DNA from: Simkaniaceae bacterium
Lineage (GTDB): Bacteria > Chlamydiota > Chlamydiia > Chlamydiales > Simkaniaceae
Length of the DNA stretch: 64,000 nucleotides
Assembly (NCBI GenBank): GCA_026708385.1
Contig: JAPOVA010000018.1
Coordinates: forward strand, 1 to 64,000
Direction: 5' to 3'
In this document: piece by piece, positions 50,218 to 60,406 of the stretch
Numbering within the stretch: position 1 is the stretch's first letter
Layout: each line of letters begins with the position of its first letter
Notes under the pieces: model-generated
The model's input: the letters and a program-made list of their open reading frames with translations, nothing else
What the model was told of the DNA's origin: nothing
The model's database searches: none
Position numbers and translations under genes: made by a program

Positions 50218-51439
50218 TCGGCATGCGTTCGACGGGGGGAGGCGTTTCGACGGTTATGCTCTCCGGAGCGGCGCCCAGTCTTCGTAGCTTTTCTGCGGAG
50301 GGGGTCACCCGCTTTTCAAAGGAGTTGATCGTCTTGTTATAGGCATCTACGGCCTGCATCAAACCCCTACCCACCCTTGCCAGGTGTTCGTTCACCTTGG
50401 CAATCCGTTCACACAGTTCACGCCCCACCTTGCTGACCTCCTTGGCATTTAAAGAGAATTTCTCCCGTCTCCATGCAACGGCCACCACGCGCAAGAGGGC
50501 GATCAAGGTGGTCGGTGTCGCAACGACCACCCCGTTTTCCGGGCCGCATTCTATCAGACTCGGATCATGTCTCAAGGCCACGCTGAAGAATTGATCGGAA
50601 GGCAAAAAGAGCACGACAAAATCGACATTCTCCTCGTCATCACCCTGTTGATACCGGTCACGCTTGCGTCCCAGACTTTTGACGTGTTGCCGCAGCTGCC
50701 TGGCATGTTCCGTAAACTTTACCTTCTTTGCCTCCTCGTCGTCGAGTTCGGTTGCCTCTAAAAAGGCCTTTGCGGGGGTCTTGGCATCGACGACGACATA
50801 CTTTTTCCCGGGAAGGCGAACGATCAAGTCCGGACGCATTCTACTCTCCCCCTCGATACCCTTTTGCTCGTAGAAATCGCAGTGTTCGATCATCCCGGCG
50901 AGCTCGACAATCCTCCTGAGTTGCACCTCCCCCCACCGCCCCCGCATCGTCGGATTATCGAATGCTCGAGCAAGTGTAGCGGTCTGCTTGCACAACTCCC
51001 TTTCCGATGTGACGACCGCATTGATCTGCGTCCGAAGAGAGTCCCGATCCCCCCTCCGCTCTTTTTCCATATCGCTCATCTTCCGATCGAGATCGGAAAG
51101 TGTCTCTTTGATGGGGGTGACAAGGGTCGAGAAGGCATCCCGTTTTTTCTCGAGATCTCCCCGCGCCCTCTCCTCGAATACGGCAAATTTCTCCTTTGCC
51201 AAAGTGAGGAGGAGGTCACTATTTTCGGCAAGTGCTTTGCGAGAAAGAGCTTGAAAGGTCTCCCCGAGACGCTCCCGTATCTCGGCCTCCGTTTTTTCCA
51301 CAAGAGCGAGCTCCTTGCGTAGGAAAACGACCTCCCTCTTGTACTTTTCGCTTCGCAACAAGAGAAAAATCGAAGAACCGGCGAGGGCACACGCGATCGC
51401 GGGAAAGAGGAGATCCGGCACCGATTCATCCCTCCTCAT
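50207..51439 (-). CDS. rmuC: RmuC-family DNA recombination protein
   Basis: Putative nuclease limiting inversions between short repeats. Start ATG 51439 (MRRDESVPDLL) overlaps the end of pssA by 14 nt; a GTG 15 nt downstream also follows AGGAGG. About 410 residues. One N-terminal TM segment (LLFPAIACALAGSSIFLLL), a coiled coil (about 30-150), then the RmuC core: GRWGEVQLRRIVELAGM, RPDLIVRLPGKKYVVVDAKTP, DFVVLFLPSDQFFSVAL, ATPTTLIALLRVVAVAWRREKFSLNA. The pssA-rmuC order is conserved in Chlamydia (CT826-CT825). Confidence 0.93.
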   Translation of the reverse strand: MRRDESVPDLLFPAIACALAGSSIFLLLRSEKYKREVVFLRKELALVEKTEAEIRERLGETFQALSRKALAENSDLLLTLAKEKFAVFEERARGDLEKKRDAFSTLVTPIKETLSDLDRKMSDMEKERRGDRDSLRTQINAVVTSERELCKQTATLARAFDNPTMRGRWGEVQLRRIVELAGMIEHCDFYEQKGIEGESRMRPDLIVRLPGKKYVVVDAKTPAKAFLEATELDDEEAKKVKFTEHARQLRQHVKSLGRKRDRYQQGDDEENVDFVVLFLPSDQFFSVALRHDPSLIECGPENGVVVATPTTLIALLRVVAVAWRREKFSLNAKEVSKVGRELCERIAKVNEHLARVGRGLMQAVDAYNKTINSFEKRVTPSAEKLRRLGAAPESITVETPPPVERMPTNH

Positions 51440-52286
51440 CCTGTTCGTCAACCTCCGGCTCGAAGTCGACGAGTGTTTCCGATTTTTTACCCGCAATCAA
51501 CCGGGTAATCGTCAGGGTGCACCCCGAGAGAATATAGCCGAACGACCCGACCAATAACACGACGGAAAAGCAGTGCAAAATACCGTATAGGACGAAGCCG
51601 GTGAAAAGGGCGGTAAAGATGATCAGGTAGAGGGAAGGGACGCGAATACGGAGGGCCTTCAAGCTGGGAAAGCGCCACTTGGATACCATGAGAGCGCCCA
51701 TCACGATCATCACACCTATCAGAATGACGGCATTCACCCCTTCGGAGAGCGGGCTGAAAAAGGATGTGAAAAGGGGAGAATGGAAAAGGAGGGGAACCGA
51801 TACCGCTCCCGCAGCCCCCATCGGAATGGGTAATCCCGTAAAATTTTTCTTATGTGCCGAGGCGGCGGCCGCATCGCTCCGGGCTTCCTGCACCCTTACG
51901 TTGAAGCGAACCAGGCGAAGCACCCCGCAAAAAGTATAGAACATCGCCCCCGCAACGGCAAAAAAGGCGACCCAGGAACCGCTGCGCGGCTGGAGTGTTT
52001 TCAAAAAAAGGACCGCGGGGGCAACGCCGAAGGAGATCGTATCGGCAAGGGAGTCGAACATCACGCCGAATTCACTCTCCGCTCGGATAATGCGCGCTAC
52101 GGCGCCGTCGGCGAAATCGGCCAGACCGGCCAAAAGGAGCAACAAGGCAGAGGAGTGGAGTAACTCGTACGTACCCGCCTCCGATGTCGAAAGGTTCACT
52201 TTGAAAATCACGAAAAGGCCGCATGCGATTCCGAATGTCGTGATAAAATTGGGCAAGAGATAGATCTTTCTCATGATCGAAATCAT
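51426..52286 (-). CDS. pssA: CDP-diacylglycerol--serine O-phosphatidyltransferase
   Basis: Makes phosphatidylserine from CDP-diacylglycerol and serine in the inner membrane, the precursor of phosphatidylethanolamine. 286 residues (ATG 52286 or 52274). The CDP-alcohol transferase signature DG..AR.........G...D...D is present as ADGAVARIIRAESEFGVMFDSLAD (about 59-82; quoted because it defines the family, split at AESEF). About six to eight TM segments follow (YLLPNFITTFGIACGLFVIF first). The acidic C-terminal tail ends EVDEQDEEG. Divergent from nrdA, as in Chlamydia. Confidence 0.94.
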   Translation of the reverse strand: MISIMRKIYLLPNFITTFGIACGLFVIFKVNLSTSEAGTYELLHSSALLLLLAGLADFADGAVARIIRAESEFGVMFDSLADTISFGVAPAVLFLKTLQPRSGSWVAFFAVAGAMFYTFCGVLRLVRFNVRVQEARSDAAAASAHKKNFTGLPIPMGAAGAVSVPLLFHSPLFTSFFSPLSEGVNAVILIGVMIVMGALMVSKWRFPSLKALRIRVPSLYLIIFTALFTGFVLYGILHCFSVVLLVGSFGYILSGCTLTITRLIAGKKSETLVDFEPEVDEQDEEG

Positions 52287-52449
52287 ACATGAGTAAGCGA
52301 TTTAAGGTCATTATTTTCGCAAAGCCACCCCATCTCCTCCGGTCAACGTGGAACGCCACCGTAGCGTCGCATCGGATAGGACCTCCGACCTCCGTACGGA
52401 GGGTCACTTCGGGGGTCGAAAGGGGCCGGAGATTGTAGCGAAGAAAAGT

Positions 52450-52479
52450 TTCGTGAGATATGCTCTTTTGTGATACAAG
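52450..52479 (+). promoter_or_regulatory. possible nrdA promoter
   Basis: TTCGTG (52450-52455), 18 bp, TACAAG (52474-52479), 23 bp before the start. A weak -35 box; no clear NrdR box seen. The rest of the pssA-nrdA gap shows nothing else. Confidence 0.35.
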
Positions 52480-52502
52480 CATGATAAACGTCAAATGGCA
52501 AC

Positions 52503-55500
52503 ATGGGTAGCTTCGTCTCGGAAAATGTATGTGCCGTCATCAAAAGAGACGGAACGATCGTGCCCTTTCGCCATGAACGGATTAAGAGGGCCATCGAGGC
52601 CGCCGTACGGGACACGAAGAAGGTTCCCCTTCCGGCCCCTCTCGGCGAAGAACTCGAAGAACTCGTGGACGGTATCTCCTCCCGAGTCAAAGAACAGACT
52701 CTCGAGATGGCGGGAAAGAATATCTCCCTGACGGTGGAGGGGATTCAGGATCTCGTAGAAGTCACCCTCATGAAAAACGGCGAACATGAGATCGCAAGGG
52801 ACTACATCATCTACCGCGACCATCACAAAAATCTCAGAGAGGAAGATCCCCGCAACCTAAAGGTGTACAGGAAGCCGGATGACGGCCGGCCGATCCGGTT
52901 CAACCCGATGAAAATCAGCGCCTCTTTGGAAAAGACTTTTGTCTTGGCGAACGGGATACCGTCACACGGGGTGCACGATTTCATCGATATCGTCAATCTA
53001 CTGACAAAGCGGGTCGTGGAGAGGGCAACCTCGGCCTCGAAACGGGGCAAATCACTCCACATTCACACTATCCAAGATTTCATGGAAGAGGAGCTGATGG
53101 GGGCGAAGTGCTTCCGGGAGGCGAAACACTACATTCTCCGGCGAGCCGCCGAGGGGGAGTTCACCCACCCCCCCCTCCCCCCCTCCACAACGACAAGAAA
53201 GGCGAAAGTGCGCGTTGCCAAAAAAAATGAGAGGCTCTTCAAGGCAGTTAACGAGAAGGGGAAAGAGGTAGCCATCACCGAAACACAACTGCTGGAAAGG
53301 CTTGACGGAGCGTGTCTCCGGTTCGACACGATCATCTCTCCGGAAGAGCTCTTGGAACGTACCGCCCTCAATTTCTACGAAGGGATGACGGTCGGGGAGG
53401 TCGATACGGCGTTGATCATGGCGGCCAGGGCGGGCATTGAGGAAGATCCCGCCTACGCGACGATTGCGGCCCGCCTTCTGTTGGATACGATCTACCGAGA
53501 GGTGGCCGGTCTCTCGGTACGCGATCCCCGGTTTACCGAAAGACATGCCGATTACTTCCGAGAGTATGTCGACTACGGAGTCCGCATCGGGCGCCTTGCA
53601 CCCGAAATGAAGGGGTACGACCTCAAGGCCCTTGCCGGCGTGTTACGACCGGAGAGGGATGACCTGTTTCGTTACTTGGGGTTGCAGACGTTGTACGACC
53701 GGTACTTTATCCATGACCGAGAGCGTCGTCTCGAAACACCGCAGATTTTTTGGATGCGAGTGGCCATGGGGTTGGCCGTCCGGGAAAAAAATAAAATGGA
53801 ATATGCCATTGAGTTTTATGATGTTCTGTCGCAACTACTCTATCTCTCCGCCACACCCACCCTCTTCAACTCCGGGACAACCCATCCCCAACTGAGCTCC
53901 TGTTATCTCTCCACCGTGTTCGATGACCTCGGGCATATCTTCGAGACCATTGCGGATGATGCACAACTCTCCAAATGGGCCGGAGGACTCGGCAATGATT
54001 GGACGAACGTACGGGGTACGGGTGCCCGCATCAAGGGAACGAACGGCACGAGTCAGGGGATCATCCCCTTTCTCAAGGTGGCCAACGATACGGCCGTCGC
54101 CGTCAATCAAGGGGGAAAGCGCAAGGGGGCTCTCTGCTCTTATCTGGAAACGTGGCATATCGATGTCGAGGATTTCTTGGAGCTGAGAAAGAATACGGGA
54201 GATGAGAGGAGGCGCACCCACGACACCAACACGGCCAACTGGATTCCCGACCTCTTTATGAAACGGGTCCGAGACGAGGGCAAGTGGACCCTTTTCAGTC
54301 CGGATGAAGTTCCCGATCTGCACGACCTCTACGGCGTCGCATTCGAAAAACGGTACGTCGCGTATGAGGCGCAGGCAGCCGAGGGAAAGTTGACGATCCA
54401 CAAAAAAGTCGATGCCGTGTGGCTGTGGCGCAAGATGCTCAGCATGCTATTCGAGACCGGGCATCCGTGGCTCACCTTTAAGGATCCGTGCAACATCCGC
54501 TCTCCGCAAGACCACGTCGGTGTCGTCCACAGCTCCAACCTCTGCACCGAAGTCACCCTCAATACCTCCAAGGAGGAGACGGCCGTCTGCAATCTGGGTT
54601 CGGTCAACTTGGTCGCGCACATTGCGGGAGGAGGGATCGATGAGGACAAATTAGCCAAGACGATCCGGACGGCCATGCGCATGTTGGACAACGTCATCGA
54701 CATCAATTTCTACCCCATTGAGAAGACCCGTAAGGCAAACCTCTCTCACAGGGCGGTCGGCTTGGGTATGATGGGCTTTCAGGATGCTTTGAACCTACTC
54801 AATATCAGCTACGCCTCCCACGAAGCGGTTGCCTTTGCCGATAAGAGCACGGAGATGATCGCCTACTATGCGATCCTCTACTCCTCCGAGTTAGCCAAAG
54901 AGAGAAACCCCTACCCCAGTTACAAGGGTTCCAAATGGGAGAGGGGGCTTCTTCCCATCGACACCGTTGCCCTTTTGGCAAGGGAGCGGGGGGAGGGGGT
55001 GCACATGGACAGTACGACATCAATGGATTGGAACAAAGTACGAAGGCGGATCCGGAAGCACGGCATGCGCAACAGCTACACCCTGGCCATTGCTCCGACC
55101 GCTACCATTGCCAATATCGCGGGCGTCAGCCCCTCCATCGAGCCGAATTACAAGAACCTCTATGTCAAATCCAACCTTTCGGGAGAGTTTACCGTCCTGA
55201 ATCCTCGTCTGGTCGAAACGCTCAAGGCCCTGAATCTTTGGGATAAGGAAATGGTAGAAGATCTCAAATACTTCGACGGTTCTCTGCAAGAGATCGAACG
55301 GATTCCGGATGAGGTGAAACGACAATTTTTCACCGCCTTCGAGATCGATCCCGAATGGATTATCGAGTGTGCGGCCAAGAGACAAAAATGGCTCGATCAG
55401 GCGCAGTCACTCAACCTCTACCTTTCCGAGCCGAACGGCAAGAAGTTGCACGGTATGTATATGTCCGCTTGGGAGAAGGGTCTCAAGACCACCTACTATC

Positions 55501-55712
55501 TGCGTACGAGTGCCGCAACCCGGATCGAAAAGTCGACCATAGACGTCAACAAACGGGGATTGCAACCGCGTTGGATGAAAGAGAAGTCCCCTTCCGGTCG
55601 CCTTACCGTAACGAGAGAGGAAGTTCCGGAGAAACGAGAGGGTGCGCTCCCCCCCGTACCACCCATGTCCGCTTCATGTAACCTCGATGAGAGTTGTGAG
55701 GCATGTCAGTAA
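52503..55712 (+). CDS. nrdA: Ribonucleotide reductase, large subunit (class Ic partner)
   Basis: Reduces ribonucleotides to deoxyribonucleotides. 1069 residues, long because of stacked N-terminal ATP-cone regulatory domains ([21 protein letters not shown] at 12-32 and a second one, [15 protein letters not shown], near 135), the arrangement known for chlamydial NrdA. Catalytic core: [12 protein letters not shown] (redox Cys), the [11 protein letters not shown] loop with Cys and Glu, and [10 protein letters not shown] (second Cys). The C-terminal tail [12 protein letters not shown] carries the shuttle cysteines. The intermediate Pro-rich C8/C7 runs at 53165-53185 sit in a linker. Followed after 20 bp by nrdB. 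Confidence 0.96.
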   Translation: MGSFVSENVCAVIKRDGTIVPFRHERIKRAIEAAVRDTKKVPLPAPLGEELEELVDGISSRVKEQTLEMAGKNISLTVEGIQDLVEVTLMKNGEHEIARDYIIYRDHHKNLREEDPRNLKVYRKPDDGRPIRFNPMKISASLEKTFVLANGIPSHGVHDFIDIVNLLTKRVVERATSASKRGKSLHIHTIQDFMEEELMGAKCFREAKHYILRRAAEGEFTHPPLPPSTTTRKAKVRVAKKNERLFKAVNEKGKEVAITETQLLERLDGACLRFDTIISPEELLERTALNFYEGMTVGEVDTALIMAARAGIEEDPAYATIAARLLLDTIYREVAGLSVRDPRFTERHADYFREYVDYGVRIGRLAPEMKGYDLKALAGVLRPERDDLFRYLGLQTLYDRYFIHDRERRLETPQIFWMRVAMGLAVREKNKMEYAIEFYDVLSQLLYLSATPTLFNSGTTHPQLSSCYLSTVFDDLGHIFETIADDAQLSKWAGGLGNDWTNVRGTGARIKGTNGTSQGIIPFLKVANDTAVAVNQGGKRKGALCSYLETWHIDVEDFLELRKNTGDERRRTHDTNTANWIPDLFMKRVRDEGKWTLFSPDEVPDLHDLYGVAFEKRYVAYEAQAAEGKLTIHKKVDAVWLWRKMLSMLFETGHPWLTFKDPCNIRSPQDHVGVVHSSNLCTEVTLNTSKEETAVCNLGSVNLVAHIAGGGIDEDKLAKTIRTAMRMLDNVIDINFYPIEKTRKANLSHRAVGLGMMGFQDALNLLNISYASHEAVAFADKSTEMIAYYAILYSSELAKERNPYPSYKGSKWERGLLPIDTVALLARERGEGVHMDSTTSMDWNKVRRRIRKHGMRNSYTLAIAPTATIANIAGVSPSIEPNYKNLYVKSNLSGEFTVLNPRLVETLKALNLWDKEMVEDLKYFDGSLQEIERIPDEVKRQFFTAFEIDPEWIIECAAKRQKWLDQAQSLNLYLSEPNGKKLHGMYMSAWEKGLKTTYYLRTSAATRIEKSTIDVNKRGLQPRWMKEKSPSGRLTVTREEVPEKREGALPPVPPMSASCNLDESCEACQ

Positions 55713-55732
55713 TCCGAAAACGCAAGGAGACC

Positions 55733-56761
55733 ATGCAGTCCGACATATCCAAAAGGGTAAACGTAAGGGATAAGAGGCTGATCAACGCCAACGCGGTCGA
55801 CGTCAACCAGCTCATGCCTCTTAAGTATAAATGGGCATGGGAACATTACCTGAACGGATGTGCCAACCACTGGATGCCGACCGAAGTGTCGATGGCGAAA
55901 GATATCGACCTATGGAAGTCGAAGAAGCTCAGCGAAGGAGAACGCCTCTTGGTTTTGCGCAATTTGGGTTTTTTCAGCACGGCGGAGAGTTTGGTTGCCA
56001 ACAACATCATCTTGTCGATCTACCGCTTCGTGACCAACCCCGAGTGTCGTCAGTATCTTTTGCGACAGGCTTTTGAAGAGGCGATCCACACCCACACCTT
56101 CCACTACATTGTCGAATCGCTCCGTCTCGATGAAGGGGCGGTTTTCAATATGTACAATGAGATCGAAGCGATTCGAGAAAAAGATGCGTTCGAAATGCGA
56201 TTAACCGAGGATCTGCTCTCACAATCGTACACCACCGCCACACAGGCCGGCGCACGGAAATTTCTTGAAAACCTGATCGGTTATTACATCATTATGGAGG
56301 GAATTTTTTTCTACAGCGGGTTTGCAATGATTCTCTCCTTACATAGACAAAATAAGATGATCGGGATCGGCGAACAATTTCAGTATATCTTAAGAGATGA
56401 AACCATACACCTCAATTTCGGAATCGATCTGATTAACGGGATCAAAGAGGAAAATCCCGAATTGTGGTCGCCTGCTTTCCGAAAACGGATCACCGAGAAC
56501 ATTAGCCATGCGGTAGAACTGGAGGTGCGCTACGCGGAGGATTGTCTGCCGAAGGGAGTTCTCGGACTCACGGCGCCCATGTTCAGAGAGTACACCCAAT
56601 ACATTGCCGACAGAAGGCTCGAGAGAATCGGTCTTCCCGCCCGGTATCGCTCGCGTAACCCCTTCCCATGGATCAGCGAGACGATCGATCTCGAAAAGGA
56701 GAAAAATTTCTTTGAAACCCGCGTTACCGAATACCAATCCTCAAGCTCACTCAGCTGGTAA
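55733..56761 (+). CDS. nrdB: Ribonucleotide reductase, small subunit, class Ic (Phe at radical site)
   Basis: Start ATG 55733 ([10 protein letters not shown]) after AAGGAGACC, matching the chlamydial start; an ATG 10 codons upstream overlaps nrdA. 342 residues. Metal ligands: Glu85 (FFSTAES), Glu116 and His119 in [13 protein letters not shown], then later [16 protein letters not shown] and [10 protein letters not shown]. At position 123 stands Phe where class Ia enzymes have the radical Tyr. In C. trachomatis this Phe (127) goes with a Mn/Fe cofactor that replaces the tyrosyl radical. The same chemistry is therefore expected here. Forms an operon with nrdA. Confidence 0.96.
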   Translation: MQSDISKRVNVRDKRLINANAVDVNQLMPLKYKWAWEHYLNGCANHWMPTEVSMAKDIDLWKSKKLSEGERLLVLRNLGFFSTAESLVANNIILSIYRFVTNPECRQYLLRQAFEEAIHTHTFHYIVESLRLDEGAVFNMYNEIEAIREKDAFEMRLTEDLLSQSYTTATQAGARKFLENLIGYYIIMEGIFFYSGFAMILSLHRQNKMIGIGEQFQYILRDETIHLNFGIDLINGIKEENPELWSPAFRKRITENISHAVELEVRYAEDCLPKGVLGLTAPMFREYTQYIADRRLERIGLPARYRSRNPFPWISETIDLEKEKNFFETRVTEYQSSSSLSW

Positions 56762-56774
56762 GTTCGGAATATCA

Positions 56775-56803
56775 TTGCACTATTCGCGGACATGGTGTAC
56801 CGT
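56775..56803 (+). promoter_or_regulatory. possible promoter of the small ORF at 56835
   Basis: TTGCAC (56775-56780), 17 bp, TACCGT (56798-56803), then GGAGGGGAGAAATC immediately before ATG 56835. Confidence 0.4.
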
Positions 56804-56834
56804 GGGGGATCGTCCGTAACGGAGGGGAGAAATC

Positions 56835-57251
56835 ATGCAAAAAGTCAGCCCCTACCGGGTTCCCTTACCACAGGGTTTATCTCTCGGGAGGATCCGCCCG
56901 TCAACCTCCTCTACCCGAACCGGTACTTCTCTCCCCGGTCTTTCCCTCTCGGTCCGGCGATCACCTCCGCATTCCATGGTTCTCCTTTCTTTGAAGTGTT
57001 CGTACCGGATCTCCGTACCGGATGGGGGGGCGTACGCACGCCATGCACCTCTCGGTGTCGGCCTCGGACACATTTCGGAACTCCGGTCCCCGTTTCCGGG
57101 GTATGTAAGTGCATACGTCCGCATCGCGCGGAAGATCATCACACGGCGTCCGTCGCACCCCGCCGACCCCCCTTCCGACCCCCCTTCCGACCCCCCTTCC
57201 GACAAGGTAGGTGCCATTCCGGTACCGGAGGTCGTCCGCAGGGGCAGATAG
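56835..57251 (+). CDS. Hypothetical Pro/Ser/Arg-rich protein (doubtful)
   Basis: 138 residues behind a promoter-like site and a good GGAGGGGA ribosome-binding site. The product (MQKVSPYRVPLPQG...) is basic and Pro/Ser-rich with a tandem PPSD unit near the C-terminus and no known motif. All three frames and the opposite strand are open over part of this stretch, so coding status is uncertain. It fills most of the gap between nrdB and the malic enzyme gene (56762-57391). The last 140 bp of the gap are open in another frame (ADSKVLLFEEFPLYCHV...) without a usable start. Confidence 0.3.
   Translation: MQKVSPYRVPLPQGLSLGRIRPSTSSTRTGTSLPGLSLSVRRSPPHSMVLLSLKCSYRISVPDGGAYARHAPLGVGLGHISELRSPFPGYVSAYVRIARKIITRRPSHPADPPSDPPSDPPSDKVGAIPVPEVVRRGR
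57165..57203 (+). repeat. 12-bp tandem repeat
   Basis: Three units of GACCCCCCTTCC (starting 57165, 57177, 57189) plus GAC. In frame it gives PPSD repeats. Confidence 0.85.
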
Positions 57252-57391
57252 CAAAGTACTTCTTTTCGAAGAGTTTCCGCTCTACTGCCATGTGTCGCGT
57301 GTCGCGTCCGCCGTTGCCGACTACCTCATGCTCCCCTTGCACCGACCTTCCGACATGGAGAATCCGCTTCTCGTAAGTAAGGATCCGGAGA

Positions 57392-59182
57392 TCAATAGTC
57401 CGTTTTCCGATTGCGGAACCGTCCCGCCGACCCCGACCCCGCGACAGGAGTATCGATGCCCGACGCCGATCGCCGTCTTCCGATAGCGGGATACACCGGC
57501 CTCCAATACCTTCGACAAACCTTCTTTTCGATCTCCTCGGGAGGAAGAGAAGAGAGGCCCTCCCGTACGGCCACTTCTCCGACGGTAACTGCGATAGCCC
57601 TACTGATGGCGGGCAGAAGTTTTACGGAGGGAAACAGGGAGTGGTAGGAATTATGCAGAACCGGAGCGAAGGTGCTGAGTGTTTCGGCCGCCCGGAGGAA
57701 CATACCGTCGGTAACGCGAGTTGCCTTCGTCGCCACAACACCGAGGCCTATACCGGGGAAGATGAACAGATTGTTGCACTGTCCGATGGTGTGTACGATT
57801 CCCTCATGCGTGACGGGGGCAAAGGGGCTCCCCGTTGCAACCAACGCCTGTCCCTTGGTCCACAGGAGGAGATCTTCGGGCGTCGCTTCCGACTGAGCGG
57901 TCGGGTTGGAGAGGGGAAAGATCAGGGGACGTGCGGCGTGGGCATACATTGCGGACACCACCTCCCGGGTAAAGGCACCCGATTGCGTGGAGGTACCGAG
58001 GAGGATGGTGGGCTTGACATGTCGTACCGTTTCGAGAAACGAAACCCGGTTGTTTCCATCGGCCACATTCCACTGACCGATCACTTCGGCACGCGTCGCA
58101 AACCGTTTTTTCAAAACATCGAGATCATCCATCCCGTCGTGGGCGAGACCGTTTCTACCGACGATATAGATACGCGATTTGGCCTCCTCTTCGGAGAGCC
58201 CCTCTTCGCACATCATCCGCTTCACAATGTGGGCAATGCCGATACCGGCAGAGCCTCCCCCCAAAATCACGATCCGTTGTTCCCTTATATCTCGGTCGAT
58301 CCCCTTCAAGGCGGAGAGAATACCGGCAAGGGTCACCCCCGCCGTCCCCTGAATGTCGTCGTTGAAACAGCAGATCCGGCCTCCGTATCGTTCCAGGATG
58401 GGTTGCGCATTCTCCTTGGAGAAATCTTCCCACTGCACCAGTACGCCCGGGAAGCGACCGGTAAGGGCCGTCACGAACCTATCGATGAAATCGTCATACT
58501 CTCTCCCCGTAACCCGCTCGTGTTGCCATCCGAGGTATAGAGGATCCGCAAGTAAGCTACGGTTGTTCGTGCCGACATCGAGAAAGACGGGTAGCGCGCG
58601 CGAAGGATGCAAACCGCCGAACGCAACGTACAGGGAGAGCTTACCCAAGGGGATGGCCATACCGCCTACACCCAGATCGCCGAGACCCAATATCCGTCCG
58701 CCATCCGTTACGACCGCAATATCGACACGCTCTTGCGGAATCTTTGCGATCATCTCTTCCATACGGTCTCTCATCGGATAGGACAGGTAGAGTCCCCGAT
58801 TCTGATTGTATAGATAACTATAGTTCAGCGATGCATCCCCGATCGTGGGGGTGTAAATGTAGGGCAACATCTCTTCCGGATGTTCCGAGATGAGCCGAAA
58901 AAAGAGGATCTCATTCCGATCTTGAAGAGCCGACAGGAAAACGTATCGCTCCAAGTCGGTTTTTTTGGATTGAAAGTTCGTATAACGTCGCTCCACCTGC
59001 TCTTCGATCGTTGAGACATGGTAGGGCAACATACCCTGAATACCGAGATCGCGTCGCTCCTCTTCGGTAAATCCCGTCCCCTTGTTCAACAGAGGATCGT
59101 GCAAGATGGATGAAGGATCGAGGTCGGTTTCGATACTCTCTTCACCCCCCTCCGAGAAGGTCCTCTCCACTATTCTCGACAC
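57392..59182 (-). CDS. maeA: NAD-dependent malic enzyme
   Basis: Oxidative decarboxylation of malate to pyruvate. 596 residues, the large single-domain-pair type. N-terminal malic domain: GFTEEERRDLGIQGMLP, YIYTPTIGDA, RGLYLSY (substrate Arg), VVTDGGRILGLGDLGVGGMAIPLGKL (malic signature, quoted in part), then CFNDDIQGTAGVTLAGIL (metal-binding Asp). NAD domain: IVILGGGSAGIGIA (Rossmann), ILLGTSTQSGAFT, FPLSNPTAQSEATPEDLL, FIFPGIGLGVVATKA. Together with a dicarboxylate symporter in the window it would let host malate or related acids feed pyruvate. C. trachomatis lacks an obvious malic enzyme, to my knowledge, so this marks a metabolically richer lineage. Confidence 0.93.
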   Translation of the reverse strand: MSRIVERTFSEGGEESIETDLDPSSILHDPLLNKGTGFTEEERRDLGIQGMLPYHVSTIEEQVERRYTNFQSKKTDLERYVFLSALQDRNEILFFRLISEHPEEMLPYIYTPTIGDASLNYSYLYNQNRGLYLSYPMRDRMEEMIAKIPQERVDIAVVTDGGRILGLGDLGVGGMAIPLGKLSLYVAFGGLHPSRALPVFLDVGTNNRSLLADPLYLGWQHERVTGREYDDFIDRFVTALTGRFPGVLVQWEDFSKENAQPILERYGGRICCFNDDIQGTAGVTLAGILSALKGIDRDIREQRIVILGGGSAGIGIAHIVKRMMCEEGLSEEEAKSRIYIVGRNGLAHDGMDDLDVLKKRFATRAEVIGQWNVADGNNRVSFLETVRHVKPTILLGTSTQSGAFTREVVSAMYAHAARPLIFPLSNPTAQSEATPEDLLLWTKGQALVATGSPFAPVTHEGIVHTIGQCNNLFIFPGIGLGVVATKATRVTDGMFLRAAETLSTFAPVLHNSYHSLFPSVKLLPAISRAIAVTVGEVAVREGLSSLPPEEIEKKVCRRYWRPVYPAIGRRRSASGIDTPVAGSGSAGRFRNRKTDY

Positions 59183-59185
59183 GGT

Positions 59186-59983
59186 TTACGTCGTCTTGTT
59201 GATCGTCGCCCGTCTACGACGCCGTTTCGCCGGCGTAAGAGAGGTTGCTCCCCCTCTCTCGGTAGCGGACGGAGCTTCGCTATCCGGACGGTAGTGAATC
59301 CTGGAGCAGTGTTCGCAAAAGACGAGACCGTCCCCTTTGTGCACGAGGTTTTCATGTTGCAGAGTCAGGGTGATGTGACACCCGCTACAAGCCCGATTTT
59401 CGATGGGAACGATCACCCGATCCTTCTTGTTGCGAAGAAGTCGCTCATAAATGGCAAGAATCTCCGGATCGGCCTGTTGCACCATCCGTTCCCGTTGCTC
59501 CTTCAGCCGTCGACCCTCCTCGTTAATCCTCTCGATACCGGCCTTAATCTCCTCCTCCAACTCCCGGCTGTTGACGGCGGAATCCTCCAAGCTTTTATTG
59601 ATCTTCTCGTATACCTCTTCTTCCGCATTTTTCTTATCGAGAAGCCGGGACGCCTGCCCCTCGAGACCGACCTTCTCTCTCTCAACAGCCGTCATCTCAT
59701 GCGTGAGCGCATTGAATTCCTCGACCTTCTTGATGACCGACTGCTTCTCCTCCAACGCCTTATGCTTTTCCGTAAGGGAGACAATCTTCCCCTCGGTAGC
59801 GGAGACCTCATCCGCAAGGGCCACAATCTCCTTCCTCTTAAGGTCGAGCTGTTCTTTCAGCTCCCGGCGCAGATCTTCGATCTGTTCGAGTTCCCCTTGA
59901 CGTTGTTTTTTCACACGCATGAGACGAATCATCTTGATATCCATCTCTTGTATATCAAGCAAAATTCTCAACCCTTGGTACAT
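59186..59983 (-). CDS. Coiled-coil/zinc-ribbon protein, CT398 type
   Basis: Start set at ATG 59983 (MYQGLRILLDIQEMDIKMIRL), where similarity to the chlamydial family begins; the frame is open 24 codons upstream. 265 residues. A long antiparallel coiled coil (about 12-190: RQGELEQIEDLRRELKEQL, VEEFNALTHEMTAVEREKV) is followed by NPE-like DPEILAIYERLLRNKKDRVIVPIENRACSGC and a C4 zinc ribbon (CSGCH ... CEHC, about 208-235), then a basic tail AKRRRRRA. In C. trachomatis this protein has been reported to contact sigma-54 and type III secretion components. Gene end is 3 bp from the start of maeA: likely an operon. Confidence 0.93.
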   Translation of the reverse strand: MYQGLRILLDIQEMDIKMIRLMRVKKQRQGELEQIEDLRRELKEQLDLKRKEIVALADEVSATEGKIVSLTEKHKALEEKQSVIKKVEEFNALTHEMTAVEREKVGLEGQASRLLDKKNAEEEVYEKINKSLEDSAVNSRELEEEIKAGIERINEEGRRLKEQRERMVQQADPEILAIYERLLRNKKDRVIVPIENRACSGCHITLTLQHENLVHKGDGLVFCEHCSRIHYRPDSEAPSATERGGATSLTPAKRRRRRATINKTT

Positions 59984-60055
59984 ACCACCGACCGTCACCA
60001 CCCCGAAACGCCCGCATTCTATCCCATTGCGTCCAAATGGTACAACGAAAATCAC

Positions 60056-60406
60056 AAAAGCGTATATCCGAAGAGATCACCTGCCCGACCCGGGCGCGAC
60101 GGGGGGCACGAAATGCCTCACCGGCTCTTCCCCCGTTCCGCCGATCTTACGCAACTCCCCGCGTGTTCCCCCTCCGTTGCTACCGGAACAATCGATCCGG
60201 ACTTTGTTTGTTGATTGTTGACCGTGTCGCATGAAGGATGTAGGACCGGTGCCGGCTTGTTTGCGGTCTATGGCGCCCTGCTTTTTGTTCTTCAGGCGTG
60301 TGCAGGCTACGGGGCCGAACCCCTTGTTCGGGAACCGGCCGGAGAGCACGAGTATATCAGCCCCGAGCAAACGAAGGGGGAGTAACTTGCCGAATCGCTC
60401 GGAATG
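60056..60406. other. gap with a possible tiny lipoprotein gene
   Basis: About 350 bp between divergent-looking neighbours. I tested it for RNase P and tmRNA signatures and found none. The only coding candidate is the 53-codon frame at 60224. Confidence 0.4.
60224..60385 (+). CDS. Possible small lipoprotein (53 residues)
   Basis: A GTG-started frame: a short polar N-terminus, a hydrophobic run GLFAVYGALLFVLQ, then ACAGYGAE with an LQAC lipobox-like site (Cys at about 27) and a polar C-terminus ending SPEQTKGE. No clear ribosome-binding site. Too short to be sure; the layout is what one expects of a minimal lipoprotein. Confidence 0.3.
   Translation: MSHEGCRTGAGLFAVYGALLFVLQACAGYGAEPLVREPAGEHEYISPEQTKGE

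Noticed and set aside
57165-57203. CRISPR-like repeat
   Set aside because: Contiguous 12-bp units without spacers; a simple tandem repeat.
60056-60406. Possible structural RNA (RNase P or tmRNA) in the gap
   Set aside because: None of the conserved core sequences of either RNA was found on either strand.
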